Below are positions 13,501-28,500 of a stretch of DNA of 64,000 nucleotides, in pieces. Source of the DNA: Mesaphorura yosii (lineage: Eukaryota; Arthropoda; Collembola; Poduromorpha; Tullbergiidae); NCBI GenBank assembly GCA_009869945.1, contig WIXG01000022.1, forward strand, positions 62,001-126,000. Reading direction: 5' to 3'. The notes below the pieces were generated by a model, which saw only the letters and a list, made by a program, of their open reading frames with translations, made no database searches and was not told the origin of the DNA. Made by a program: the position numbers and the translations under genes. Position 1 is the stretch's first letter, and the number at the start of each line of letters is the position of its first letter.

Positions 13501-16500
13501 CAAAAAATGTCACTCACACAATACGACCGAGAAGCAGCAGGTTCCTGGATCTTTCGTCGATACAGACAGCGTGAGGCACAAAAAATTTCAAGATCAAGTT
13601 CAAAAATGTAAGGTCACTCCAAGTTTAAATCGCACTGGCCGAGAATCAACGTTGACCGTAATCGGCTGAGTTCAAACTCTGAACTAACGTCAACAAGCGA
13701 GTACCAAGTAACTTTTCAACAAAGTTTTCGAAATAATGGAATCATAAAAATATTTTAAGTGGAATTTAATTCGAATAGGTAACAGCAATATGGCAGTAAT
13801 AATAATAATCACTTCGTTTAAAAAGTTCAATAAAATTTACAGCTTTACAGGCACATGTGAGCACAGTAAACATAAACATGAGCTCACGTACACGTACAGG
13901 TACTCGCACGATTTAATGACCATGAGTAAGACAATTTAATATCCCCGGTTATTATTATCGTTACGTATTTATTGAGGTTATAGGGTGAGTATAAACGAGC
14001 ATAAAAATCATCTTTCGCCTAGCCAAGCCAAGTGGAGCTGAGACCAGAACTGGCTAGACGGTCAGCCAAAATGATATAAAATACAAAATAGCCTTGACCA
14101 AGATAATTTATGAATGGGCTTTTTTGCTTTTTGCTTTTTATTAGCATGCGTTTATGCCACATGCACAACGGGAAAATAAATTCAGTCGTAAAAACAAGTG
14201 GCCATTTCGCACACTCTGTGTACTACAAACGATGAACGTGAGGAGTGAATTTACAGTCACAAATCTCAGCTAGCATTTACCATATTCTGATAAATTGAGG
14301 AGTGTAGTCATGAAATTAATTAAAGCATGAGATTCTTCTTTGTGACAAAGTAACAAAGACAAAGTAAGGTATCAGCAATACTTACACCATACAAGCAAAA
14401 ATTAATGAACTCAAAATGTCAAGCTGTAAGAACGTTTTATTTCATGCCGTTTGAAGCATTCTCAATTTTGAACACTGCCTTAAGCCAAGCATTTGAAATA
14501 AAAATGGCAAAAATGGAATATATTACTTTTAACGAGCAAGCGCTTGATTAACCCGTCGAATGAGGTCCATGCAAATACAAATCCTGAAATGTCCAAACAT
14601 GGCAACGAATTGAAAATGTATTGATGACACGAAATGAAATTTCACTGTCAGTCAATGAAGCTACAGTCCATAAATATTAGTTTTTCAAATTGCGAGAAAG
14701 TTGTCATTGTCTCCGTTTCGGTCACATTGGGCTAAGTGCTGATTTGTGATGCTGATGAGCAGTTGCCAGTTTGGCGACTCGCAGGTTTTACTATGTTGGA
14801 AATGGCAGCTTGCTTTCCCATGAGCAGCAACAGAAGCGAAGCAGTGTGCCATGCATACAAGTTTGTTGACAGTGGGAACTCTCACGCGATATGGCGCAAG
14901 AAAGACTTCAGCGCGCTCTGTGCAGCTCCGAAAAGAAACTTGTCGACTCTTTGTTATGCTCGACTCAGCGTAACTTCGTAACCCTGCCACTAGCTCGTAC
15001 AAGAAGGGCTCTGCGACAGGCGACGATTCACTGGGAACTGGAAAATGACACTCTTTGCTGGAAAATACAACTTTCTGTAATCTTTCTTTCCCCAAATTCT
15101 CAGTTCGGCATGAAGCCGAGTTTGGATTTTGAATTACGGTATTAACACAAAATTCGAAAACCAACAATCTAACCAACATGCTGCATTTTTACCCAGTACG
15201 TTAAATCTATTATCAAGTGCAACAATTAAACAGGAAAATTACCTCACAGATTCACGGCTGACAAGAGTACTCTGGATAAGAAGTTTTGTATAGATTATAT
15301 AAAATGAAAGACAGAATTTACGTATGAGCGCCATTAAAAGAAATCAACCGCAATCTTCAAGTAGAAAGAAATTTCAAGTGTGCAATTCTAATAATCCTAA
15401 AACTATGCTTTTCCTCATCAGCGAGTAGCCCGTGTTAAAATTTTGCGACAGATGCATCGCTAAATACCCACAATTCTTGCTTAAGGATTCACCAGAATCG
15501 TTGAGCTTTATATTCAAAAATCATTTTTAATAACGTCAAGAATAACATCGGCATAGAAAGACGGAAGTTGAAAGTCTTTGGAAACTTTGTCAATCAAAAA
15601 CACAGCAAGCAGTCAAGCTTAGACTGAATCAATTCAATGCATTTGACAATAGGAAGAGGAACTGAGAAGTGGGTGCCCAGTTGATAGGCGTTTATATTTT
15701 TGCCTAATGAAATGCAATTTCTTATTTCATGTCACTACCACATAAAGTAACGAACAACGAAAGGAAATACTCAATTGATCTCAGAATGAGTGCGTGCTGA
15801 ACTTCTTTCATTCGCTTTAAGCACCTTATTCAGCACTTCAAGAGCGAGCGAGCGTGTGCATGTGCAGGTTCTATTGAATTAGATGATTGTCATTTAGTTG
15901 GAACACTGAAAGGAAGTTGATAGACTAGTCCAAGTCAAGTCAAAGTCGCAGTCATTCTGCTGATGAAATGATAGTATCAAGCGATACGAGGGGAGAATGA
16001 AACAGACACGGGTTTCGTTCGCTATCGCTACAACCCGTTGCTCGTGCTTGGTAAAGTCAGAAAACCATGACAAACTGAGTTAGGCTGGATCAATACTTCT
16101 TTTATTCAATTTGAAAGGAATGAGGCAAGCTTTCCTTCGTGTCTGTTCGACTTGTTCGTTATCAGTATTGCGTTCGGGACACTGTTCACTATTCTCATGT
16201 TCGTTTCGGCTGGTAGCTAGCAACCATAATTGCATGGGCACCGAAGCATAGCAATTGCAATGGTCGGTCCGTGGTGGTCGCCGTAATATGATTACTTGAA
16301 TTAAATAAGAAAAACAGGTCTGAAAATTGAAGCAAGTTTCTACTGACATTATTATAAAGCAAACAGATTTTCAACTCCGACTGCAACTTGCGCGTGCATT
16401 AAAAACAGGTTTAACTGCATGTTTCTATTTCATGGATTTGTGAATAATGAGACGGTCTAAGTTTCCTTCACATTTCACAATATACATTGATTGCAAACGG

Positions 16501-19500
16501 GAAGCAATGGCTAATTGGCGGAATTATTTGAATTTATAAATATCAACAGCAATTCTCTAAACCCAAATTTTCTCGATCTCATCAGGTCACAAGCTAATAC
16601 ATGCTAAAACTTTTTCCTGCAGAGGACACCTGTAATTGAGGGATTAAATGCAAGAAATACGATTCTGTTACTGGTGTCTTGCAGGTTGAATTGTTAATAG
16701 GAATTTCATGTTCAGAGAAGTTAAGGTGAAGCGCACTAAATCAAATTTTGAAGTTATGTTTATGTTTAAAATCCTAATTATGCCTCTGATGTGTCACTTT
16801 CATTCTAATTCATATCCTACTGAATTACACAATCATGGTCAATGTCGAGCAGACCATAACACAATTACTCAACTTTAGTGATGGGCTCGCATTCTGCTTA
16901 AGTAAAGCGAGTAGTCACAATCTTCTTCGACACCCGATCGTGCAAAATGTCTAAGGAAGTTCCGTCTAGTAGCAGAAAATGAAAAGTGGTTTCGAATTTC
17001 AAAGTTTCACGTTTTGTTCGAAGAGGGCAGACTCTACTTTAATGTTGCCGATCGACGTGGCTTGAGATGTCTAAACCTTCAACTATGAAAATACTCTTGT
17101 ACACAGGAAAAGAAAGACGCAGGTTCGATATTACAGGGTAGGCATTGCTCTTTCTGAAACCGTATCACGTAACTTCAAAAGAGAAATCATGAATCGTATG
17201 CTGCGTATAGTGGTTGTATGGAGTGAGGAAGGAAGGAAACACAGCAATGCTGAACCGAGACAAAATTCTCAACACTACGCCAGACTAGGAAAAAGACGTG
17301 TCTTTTCCTTGTTGCCGTTTCACGATACGGAATCGGAACCGAGTCTGAAGAAAAGGTTTGCTTGTTGTGTGAGAAACGAGCGAGTTGGGACTCGTAATGA
17401 AGTCTCATAAGGAGAAATGAGTTGAAAAAAGTAAGGGCAATTTGAATTTCCTAAGAGGCCAGACTTCTGACATGTGGGCGCTCAGCCATATTTCTTTCAC
17501 TTGTGAATGTATCCGCTGGGGTTGTGAAGATACTCTGCTTTTCCTTTGAATAGCGGCCATTATTGGTGCTAATAAGTCACATCAGCACTTTCCCACTTTT
17601 CGCTGATGATCGAACTAGGTTAAGCATTTACTTTAGTCCACCCTGCATTTTCGGAGCCGGGTTCGGAATTCTTGTCTACATCCGCATTTCCTAGAGCGAG
17701 TGATTGGATTTAATTTAATTTTACCTGACCCTGCAGAAGATTTGCCTCGCCCAGAGTCCAAAGTCAATGATACTGGACACAACAAACAAGCATAACAAAA
17801 GTATCGAATCTAATTTCTTGAAACGGCGAGGTCCAGTTTACTTTGGTAAACATAAACAAACACCGTAACATTACGATTGCATATCGAACTGAAAGGCAAA
17901 AACGCAATGCAATAGGAGTAGGATAAAGTCCATTCCCTCAAGTCAGGGATGATAGCCAAAGGAAATAGGAACCGTCTGCCATTTCTACATAGCAGGATTG
18001 CAGTCTCTCCGAGAACATAACATTACATGGGTGATGGACGATGGAAGCAGCGAAATAAGAAATTCTTCTTCATTGAAGCCATTGTATTTTATCACATTTA
18101 AGAGATTACATTGCTTCTGCCTCTCCGGTTTCTATTTGCCATTATTATTTACGCAACACTCTTTCTTCCTGCTGCTGCAGTGCAGGCGCTCCAACTCCAA
18201 CAGGAGCAGTGTGCCGTGTGAGGAACTTCGTCTTGAACTTTCCCCACTGTTGCTACTAAAATAGTAATATTATTAGTCTCCATGAAAGAAGTAATGGCTA
18301 TGGCTACTAGCAGCAGTTAGGCGTAATGGCTAGATAGAAGAATCCGTTGTTCATTAAATGCCACGCATCTTCCACGAAAGAAAGAACGACGACTGGTATC
18401 TGTGTGTCGGTCTAAATTACACCCATACAACTTTTATTAACTTATTAAGGAAGCTAGAGCCGCGCCAACCGGAGGTGGCACAAAGCAGAAGTGTGGCTGA
18501 TAGCTAGAAATAGCTTTGCTCGTGCCCGAATGAGGACCGAGAACATGCCTTCTTGCTTGGTGTACGGAGCAAAGTTGTAAATTTTAAATGATAACGAGAA
18601 AAAGTTGGAAACATTTTAAAATGTGAAGCCATTTTGTAAATCTAGTTCGCCGAAATGTGTATTGTTCAGCGCATTGCACCTGCAACGCCTTTTTCGTTGC
18701 CTACTCGATCTTTCTTCTGCCAGACGGGCGTACTTGAAAAGTATTACAAATTAAATTGATCTCAATACTCCAAGCTCTTGAAGCAAGGACGGGCGCAATA
18801 CTTTTGGAATTCAATATATATTCAAATGTAACACTATAAGCTCAGTGCGCACATGCACACGTTTGCGTTTGCTATTGATTTTGTAAAGCAATTCAATAAA
18901 TGGAATTCAGTTTTCTAGAATTTTTATATTTATGCCCGTCAATATCCTCCATCGCGCATACAAAATACGAAGATATGAAAATGGGTTTGCATGATTCGTG
19001 CTTTGTGCTCAAGCATCTAGGCAGGCGCGATATTGTAACCTATAAATCAAAATGGCACATTGAGAGAAGCACTAAAAAATTCGTACATCTTCCTATTCCT
19101 TTACTGTTATGGCTATTGCCGACTATAACCGATACACGGTGGTGCGGTGTAGACTCAGCCTCTTTAAATGTGCGCGTGCTGCAGTGCCCAATGCAGTAAG
19201 CTGTAAGCAGTTTGTCCCGTGATGCAATGTAGTATGCAGTATTTGTTTAGAGTACCAGCGAGGGAAGCAAACAAGCATTCGTTATACTAATGGAAAAACA
19301 TTGTAAGCTCCATTTCGAAGGCTCCTCATTTCTAATACTGCACGGATGCGAAATGGAAATATCTATTATGCAGAGAAATGGTTTATTTCACCACTTGAAG
19401 AAAAGGGTAAACAGCACAAGCAGAAGCGTAGATTTTCCCAAGTGGATCCTCGTCGTCCCTGGCATGTCATTTCAAGTACGCGTACGCTTCGCGTCTCTCA

Positions 19501-22500
19501 GAGATGGAAGCGTAGCGCTAAGCAGTATTTGAATGGTGTGCATGAGCGAATATTTTTAATCGCCGTATTTCTTAAATCTTGAATTTCACCATATTATTTA
19601 AACAATCGACCTTCAAGGGCTCTTGTTTCAGACTTCCAAATGATTTGCCAAACTTCATTACCTTTTAATACAGGCGCTAATTTTAAGAACAGAATCGAAT
19701 AATATAAAAGAATTGCAGTCAGTTTCATGCTGCTTACGGTTTTGCTCCTAAATGGCTTGACGTGCACAAGTTTCTTGTGCTCTTTTATTTTCTGCCTGCC
19801 ACACATTACCTTTGACCTTTCTCCAGGCGATAATACCAGCACTGTGACAAGGTTTATTTACAAATTACAAGAAAAGTTTGAGGCTTCCAGCGTAAATTAC
19901 AAGAGCACCGACTCAGCTTCTTTGATGTCAAACGTTTCCCCAAGGACACAATAGATTAAGGCAGAAAAAGCCATTATGAACGCAAATGAGATTGCTCTTC
20001 TTCTCTTCTTCAACTTGTACCAAGGCAAGAGTCAAGATGAGAGCACAGAGTAGCATGGCAATGACAGAGGCTGTCTAAAATATAATGGCGCGGCTCTGAA
20101 AATTTACATTCAAATGATACACTTGCTCATAAATTTTCGTATCTTCCTGAGACGAGACAAGAGAAAGAGTTCTTTTACTCGTACTGACGTGCTCTTCGCT
20201 TTGCCAACCATTCACATTCTGCTGGGCTGTTATTATTACTGCTGTTATTATTACCATTCTGAAAGAGACTCATCTGCATCCCTCTTGCTCTTCCACTTCC
20301 AGCGTTCCTGAGCCGATGTGACTGTGATGTAATTCCTGCTCGAAACATTTCCTCTTATTAAGAACTCCGCCTTTCTTCTACATTTCATATTTCCAAACAT
20401 ACCATTATTGGCCATACACGTACGTATCTGCGTATGGTGTTACTGTTATTGTACGATAACAATAATAATAACTTGTAGAGGCCAAGATTAAATTACAGCC
20501 AAAGAATGAGAATTCTCTTAGAAAGAATTTGAAATTACGTTCTAGTGCTGGCACTGGGCTTGCCTTTACTGAAGATGGCCATGAGAAATTGAGAATCATG
20601 ATCATGATCGTGTCCGACGTCCATTTAACAATGGGAACCCAGCAACCTTTTACCCATAAAGTTGTATGAAATGCATAAATATGACACTTGAGCAGTGTTC
20701 TCCTAAAAGAAAATGAAATATAATACGATTCTCTCAAACACATTTTGGTCTTCATTGCTCGTTGTACAAGCGCATTATTAATCAAGTACCTTAAAAAATG
20801 CAGCTCAAATCTAGGAACAGCGAGCGAAAGAACGAAGCTTGAATATTAATCTCGTCGAGAATCTAGAATTTATCTCGCTCTTGCATCTCTCCGGGCAATA
20901 AATTACAATTTAGCTGTTGTAATAAGCCATTTTGCTTATGATTCATGGCTCAAGTTTAATTCGATAAAAACTTCCTTTTAAGAATTCGAAAAAAATTACA
21001 CGTGGAGCAGATCTCGAAGGCAGACAGAGCCACCGAAGACTAAAAGCTCCCTGGTCCTAGCATTCAGTTGTTAAAATCAATATTTTCTCAAGCAAAATCC
21101 TTTGCAAATTGAACGCCAGTGACGGAATTCGATTCCAATTTCTTTACTGACTTTGTTATGAAGGTGAAGTGAAAATTATTCCCTGATCTGATTTAAATTT
21201 TAATGCTGTGCTCATAGGACGGACAATGTGTAGTCGGACACTTGAAATGTTTCATCATGGAGGATGGAAAAATGGCGCAACCATTCAAGCAATGATAAAA
21301 TGAAGGCATGATTGCTTTTTGACTCCAAAATTTTCAGCAAATTACTTTCAGTCGACCCATAATTCATGGAATTTTGAATTGCGTAGAAAAATTAAACCAC
21401 TATCGTGCCCAATCATTCGATTCCATTCGGCAATCCTTTACGCTGCCAAATCTGGTCTGCAACTGCGCCATTACAAACCGGTCGGTCATCCAGCGCCAGT
21501 GCCTTGATAGCCTGGCATTGGGTACACTGACCGATTGATTGAGTAATTCCATCAACACAAAATAATTATGCTTAAAAATTATGATAATATTATTCTAATG
21601 AGTCATTGAAATGCGGCGGCGGTACAATCACATCGTAATGGTAAGCATACTATCATAATTACAGTCGTCTCGACGAGAAAGAAAAGTGAAATTAAAGAAA
21701 GTGACAACAACAATGAACTTCAGTGCAATAATATTCTATTGCTACAGGCCTACCTGGAAGTCTCGTCGCAAGAATGGCACATTTACAGCAATCACTGACT
21801 TCGACTCATCATTGTACTATGCTGGCTCGTCACCGTCACTGTTGCTGGTCAGTCAAACATCGGTTATTGGTTCCTTCGTTGCATAACAGCAGCAGCTCTA
21901 CCGAGAATGTGAAGTGGGATAGGAAGCCTTTATGAAAAAGATTTCAAGAAAGGAAGGTAAGATAGATGATAGTGGTAGACAACCAGTTTTATGACCTTGT
22001 AAACGAACTAAAGTAAGACTCACAAGAAAAAATGCGCAGCTGTGCTATCTCTGCGGCTGGTTGTGGCCCGTCTTCAGGTTGTTAGTTAGACTGCGCATTG
22101 AAGCAATGCATAATGCAATGGCGGGCGATGGCAATGCGAGCACTAAAGTATAGTGTAAGTAGCAGTGATGGTCACTAGAACGTATGTAATTTTGATGAAA
22201 AGGCTTGAGTACAGAGTTATATGTGGCTGGCTGGCTGCTAATCAATCCGTATTCAATCTTAATATGCACTTACGTCTGGCTACTGCCCAATTTTCAGTCC
22301 GGCTGTGCTGTTCTCTTCCTCCTGATAATGATGATGATCTAATTTCGATATCCAAACAGGGCAAAGACGAACCAAGTCGTAATCTTAACTCGCTGGTGCT
22401 GGCGGGCTGGACTTGCTTTTGTCCCTGTCTTTGCTGCACTGCCTGATTACCGAATCTAATCAACTTCGCAAAGCACACGTGAACTCGTCAACAGAAGAAA

Positions 22501-25500
22501 GTATGGTGGCGTGTTATTATCACAAGGCTTTTGGCGTATTTAGAAGACAGCGAAATCTGAGAGGCAGACAAGAAAAGCAAATCTCGCCATTGTGCAGAGT
22601 AAATATTTAAGGATTGCGATTGCAATACGGACGCATACAGAATTCTGTGCAGTAAACACGATACGTATGGTGCGATTTTGATATTTTTGTCTTTTCGCTT
22701 TCCCTTTGCTCTCATTTTAATTTTTTTCCTCTCTCCTTGCCCTCCACTGTCATATCATTCAAGAAGCGGCAGTCAGCGAGAGGGTTCGGGCTCAATGTTG
22801 TCCTGTTACACAGGCCTGGACAGGCGGCCGTAGTGGCAGTGCGCGTATCTTGAGATTACGAAAAGCACTGGCTCTAGCAGTGAGCATGCTCCAGTTTATT
22901 GAACGAACCAGAAACCGGGACGAAGCCGACAGGCTAGACGCCAGAGAAAGCACGGAATGAAATCAGTTGCTCGTTGCTTCTTTCCTTTGCCCACTCGGCT
23001 CGCTCTGCGTTGTGTTTGCCATTCCTCCCTTTCACTTTCATTTGCTCGTGTTACGATCTCATTTGGTCGGAGTTTATTAACACTTTACATGCGTAGTCCG
23101 ACTCAGAGGCTGTGTTTCCGTTCCCTCTCCTGTGCAGGCAGATATCGACAGATTTTTGTGCTTGCATGAATCACAGTCCGAACGAATAAGCTTGCACTTT
23201 GATAGTGGACCGAGCAGATTGAATGGCTGAACTGCGGCACGATGAATGCACATTGAAGGTTCAAAATTCATGCACATAGTGATGACCAATAATAATGAAA
23301 GACTGTGCGTACTTGAATTCTGAATTGTAATCACTCTGGTCATTCTCAATGGCCGAACCTTAAATGGAAACTTGATGTTTCGCGTAAATTGAACGCCAAA
23401 TGATTCATTGTACTTGTAACAGCTCTGCCTTTCGTATTTCGATGCGTATGGTTGTATTTTTTAATGGTGCTACACAGCATAGTCAGTACAAGGTTAATTA
23501 GGCATTGTGGCGTTGTGACATTTTGGAGAGACAAGCATTTCCTTTTTATTTTGAATTGTACGTAGAGATTACTGGCACAAAAGCATGACGAGAAACAACA
23601 AACGGAGAAACCGAGTGCATACCAACAATACAAGTGCAGAGTCATTATATCCACGAAAAACCGATTATGAAAATTTGAATGATACGTTGCGAAATGTTTA
23701 CATTGCTTATCCACTTAGACTAGGCGACACGACACATATGAGAGCGTGAAACTAACAACACACTTTAAGAAAGATCGGACAAATACATTCTATACAATCA
23801 CTAACTTGCAACACTTTGTGAACTTTAGTTCAGCACCACTTTAATAATTAAATCGACTGGTTGGTTAGCACTTTGGCACAGATCTGGATCCACAAGTGTG
23901 AAGACCACGACTGAGCCGTCCGGAATCGGGTCGATCATCCAGTGAAAGAGTGGACAATTCGGAATCCAGCCATTTTTTGTTGTTGTTTTTTATGAAAGTT
24001 GAACGCATTGTTCCAGAAAAATGCGTTTTTACCTAGAAAAAGAAAAAAAACGATGTCATAAAATGTCACCATTTGCGTCGAACCAAGACGAAATGCACCA
24101 AAGTTATGTTTTCTATGAAACCTTCGCCTTTGCCTTCATGGCACGGCATGCATCTTATATTTCGGCCACGGCTTAAGACACGAATTTTTAGTACCCATAA
24201 AATGGACACGGTGCATTGGCGGCGCTGTTTCAGGTTTACACTAAACCCTTGTGGGTTCCAAATACTTTATGGGCGTTTATTGGTTTTTAGTAAAGACTTA
24301 ATAATAATGTGACAGTACTTTTACATAAAACGGGCGCATACAATTGGGTGCCATGCTGTGGACCCGGAGGCCTTCGAAAGCAAGGGAAGGAAGAGGACGG
24401 AAATCTTGGAAGTCAAATTCCAAGTTGAATATTACTGTATTTGCAATATTAAGTATTTGTCTCCGTTTACACTTTCTTGACCTGGCAAAAAACAGCACTT
24501 AATGTAGAAGGTGAATCTTTTACTAGAAGTTACAGCCTTCTGCCAGAAGGAAACTAGTTGCTGAATTGTTTGACGAACAAATTACCAATTGCAAACTACA
24601 GATTAAATAGATTCTACTTATTTGTGCAGTTTAATATACAGAAATGAGTTATACCTGTATTTACCATTTATTTGTTGCCTAATGTGACAATTGACAATTG
24701 AAGTCATTTGGAATCCGAGTTATGTAGTGGACTACGCTGTCAGATGGGCAAACCTGTTTATTGGGAACGTGAAATGAAGAAATATTAGAAAATATTCTTT
24801 TTTTCTGCACTGTAATAGAAATTCTACAAGCTACAATGGGCACGCATGACTGCAATACAGTCAACGCTCTCCAGTTCGAATCCGATGTTTTATGCATTCC
24901 AATTATCTCGTTTGCAATAAAACAGTTACTTTGTAATTCTTTAGCTTCTTTAGTTTCTTGGCTAATGACAGTCCGATTTCATCGGCGGTCGTAGCAGGAG
25001 ATTAACTATTGTACACTGGCAAATAATACCAGTTAGTTTGGTGATGTCGACTAGCGCACGCAATGAAACTTATACCAATAAATAAGTCAATAATCTGAAA
25101 ATTCATGACACGAACATGAAATTATACTCAACATGTAGGCGTGTACGGATCGAGCGAGCACTGCCATTCCATTGCCATTGCCCTTGCGTTTTCGAAGAAA
25201 ATGAAAATTGTGCGTGGCTGGCAATAGTAAACGGGAAAACGTATATGCAGTGCCATGCAACATGTAATCATGCGGGTAATACTAATAATACAATGTTTCT
25301 GCGTACTGCATGGTTGGCTGTGCTTGAGCAGTGCATCACACATGCAGGAATTGTTGCCGTTGTTGCTGGTGAGCATTATCACAATTACAAGAGGCCATAA
25401 ATTTTATCCCGACGAAAAAAAACCGGCCTAGCATGCCAAAACCAAGCCAGTCAGCTTCATCAGACGAAGTCGGCCTGTTCGCCTACTCCGGCCAAGATAA

Positions 25501-28500
25501 TCATAATTATAATAATGAAAGAAGAATTCTGCGTTCAGAAATTTCCGTCCGCATCGCGTAGAGAATTTGGTACTATAATCACCATTACGTTGCCGTAATG
25601 CATGTAGACAAGGTAATATAATTTTTATGAAACAAACTAATAATTATGAAGTACCTTCATTTTGTATTGTGGATCATCGTCCTAGAATCGAGCTCCAACA
25701 CAGACTGCGCATTAATAATGTAGTTCCGTAATTTATTTTGCTCTTAAATGCAACAATGTTTGTAAGATTGGAGTTGGTACAAATTGAAGGCTGAAGACGG
25801 TCAAAACTAGTTGGAGGAAAGGAGGTGTTCCCATATTTAATAATTTATGGCATCTAAAGTTCAGAAATCCACCGCACAAAAAATCATTGGGTTTCTCATC
25901 ATCATTAAGAAAATGTTGCGTTCATATTTCTTTCTTTATGACAGCGCGTTAACGCGGCAGGCACAGAGCCAGGGATACAATGTCTGCACTGCAGCAGGTT
26001 GAGGTAATAATGGGTTTGGAGAGGTAGAAATGGTCGAGTATACAAAAGAAGGCAGAACGAATCTCAGGAACCATTTTGGCTCTTGGCTTTTCTCCTCCTT
26101 TGCCGTCTGCGAATGGCTGCATGGCTTCGACTCAGGTTTGATTGAGACGGAGTTCAAATTAAATCTTAAATTCTTAAAGTTCATCAAATTCGTGGTCAAT
26201 TTCCATATTTTACAGATCCACATAAAATCGGCTTCATGAGGCTGGAGCCCGTCGTTTGTGCAAAAAGATTTGAAGTCATAGTCGAGCATCTTGATTTATT
26301 TCGAGAATGAGTGAATTAGCAGACGCGCATTTAATGCGCGCTATAAATATTATCCACAAGCTTCCGAGTGATTTATGAGCTAAAACTCGTGCCAATGCAC
26401 AGCCTCGGTAAGGAATTTCCTGTAAACTGTTCCGATTTGTAACCGAGCCACATTGAAAAACAGATCCTCAAAGCCATTACAGGCTCTGTTATGGTTCAAA
26501 GTGAGAGAAAACACGTGAAATGTAAATCTATACGTCAGCACAAGCACCAATTAGTGGAGTTGGCAACAATTTAAAAATAGAACGGAAAAACTCAATCCCT
26601 CTCGGGGAAGCAGCCGACGAACCGAAATAAATCTTGTCTGTAATGTAAATATGCTCGTCCAACTCCGACGCTCTGAACTTCATGACTTAACAGACACAAA
26701 GTGTATAAAGACTGAATGGCGAGCATTTGAGAAACGAAAACTAAGATTTCGTATTCAAGCTACAATTTACGGCGCCTGCAATCAGATTGCTTATGTGTCG
26801 CTTTGATACAACCGCAAAAAGTTGAGCATAAATCACATTAACATGAAGATTATGAAGAGTTGGGCTCAAATCACCTACAATGCCATTGCTTTGGAGCTTA
26901 AGCTCGACCTCTCACGTAATTCTGCAATCTAATTCAATGGCCGAGTGCATTGACGACCATTTTGAACTCATTTCATGCAATCTTACAATTTTACTGGTCC
27001 CTTGATTAAATAATTCATGGAAAGCAATTAACACCGCTTGCATGACGTGACTGAAACCGCGGTAGGGTTTGGAATGCATTCATTGATTAGTATGCATTAT
27101 GGATAGTAATGAAGCAATAGCTGCAAACGTAAACGCAACTCGATGCGGCGACTCGGCACAGACGACATAAACCTGCACCGACGCGAAGTCCATGCCACTT
27201 TTTAGATTACAATTAAGATACGCCCGAATGCGTTAAGAGCACGAAGAACTCAAAATTCAAAATGTACATTTTGGCGACAATGTGCGTGGGTATTGCATAT
27301 TGCTTGTAAAGCGCGTCTTTATTCTCCATGAAAGCGAACGTTATACTGCAATTGGAATTCACATTTATCAATCTAAAATGCGTATCCCCTTCATACGAGT
27401 AATCTTTACTGAGTTCTTACACGCTCGAATCGAGAAATGCATTCAACGTTCCTTTATCCCTGCTTTCGTGTACTCACAAGAACTCTCCTTTCTCGTATCT
27501 TAAAAATTCAAAACTCTACAAAAAATTAAGACGCGCGTTTGGATAGCACGGGCAAGTTTCGTTTGGTTGTAAAAGAGAATTTCATCTTTTCCCAAATCCT
27601 TCGCAAATTCTACTTTATACATTTTTTATATATTATTGTAACTTAAACTTTCCTTTTATGCTTATTACATTTTAACTTTTTTTTACCGTGTTACACGTGC
27701 ACTGACGCATTTCTCTCACTCCATTTAACACTCGTCTTGGCGGCGTGTGTAGAGAAATACTAGCGTCTTGGTATAAATGATTCACCATATTTTATCCGTG
27801 CGCAAGCAGCAGAACTTTCCCCGTTTAGAATTTTTTTCGGAGATAAAACTACTCTGAAAAAATGAGTTAGGTCAGCTCATCTTTCCACACTTGCGTCTTT
27901 CTTCGTTCTGTTTAATCGAGTATGAGAAGATTTAGACAAGATTCTTTCTCTCAATCTCAAAATATGAACGGAGTCCATTTCGAGTTTCTTATTAAAAGTT
28001 TTTGGGAAATGGGTGAAGTACACGGACAAAATTGCTCCGTATTATTAGTCGACAAAGTTTTCGGCGTTACACGTGGAAATGACCTCACAGCACACGAGAA
28101 ATATTTGCACTTTCATTTTGTCGAGGAATTGTATTGAAAGGCCGAAATATGTGCTCGAGCAGAGTCTAGCGTAAAAATTAATGAAACTGAAATTATGTGC
28201 CCTGCTTTCATTAAAGAGATGACCATAGCTATTTCTTTCATGTTTCTCATAAAAAATCGGAGAAATCTCTGGGTTTTGGAATGTATGGTATTCCAATCAT
28301 TACAAGCACAGGTTTCCAAAGTTTACTGATAATGCTCAAGGATCAATTGATTTAAGGACTTTACGCACTTTCCAAGTGTCTTGCTTCTTTGATAGCCTGA
28401 ATGGGAAATTTCGTTTGTCTTCCGTTTGTAATTTTGAACTTGCATCGCCTGCCTTCACTAATTCAAGTCGAAGGTGTAAAATTACGCTGTTCTTATGAGC

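Noticed and set aside
14685..15179. 164-codon open frame on the - strand
   Set aside because: It is the longest frame outside abd-A, but has no recognisable domain, overlaps two open frames on the other strand, and lies in intergenic-type sequence. A frame of this length is expected by chance in 64 kb.
24855..24895. tRNA B-box-like AGTTCGAATCC
   Set aside because: The flanking bases do not pair into a T-stem, and no acceptor stem or A-box is in place.
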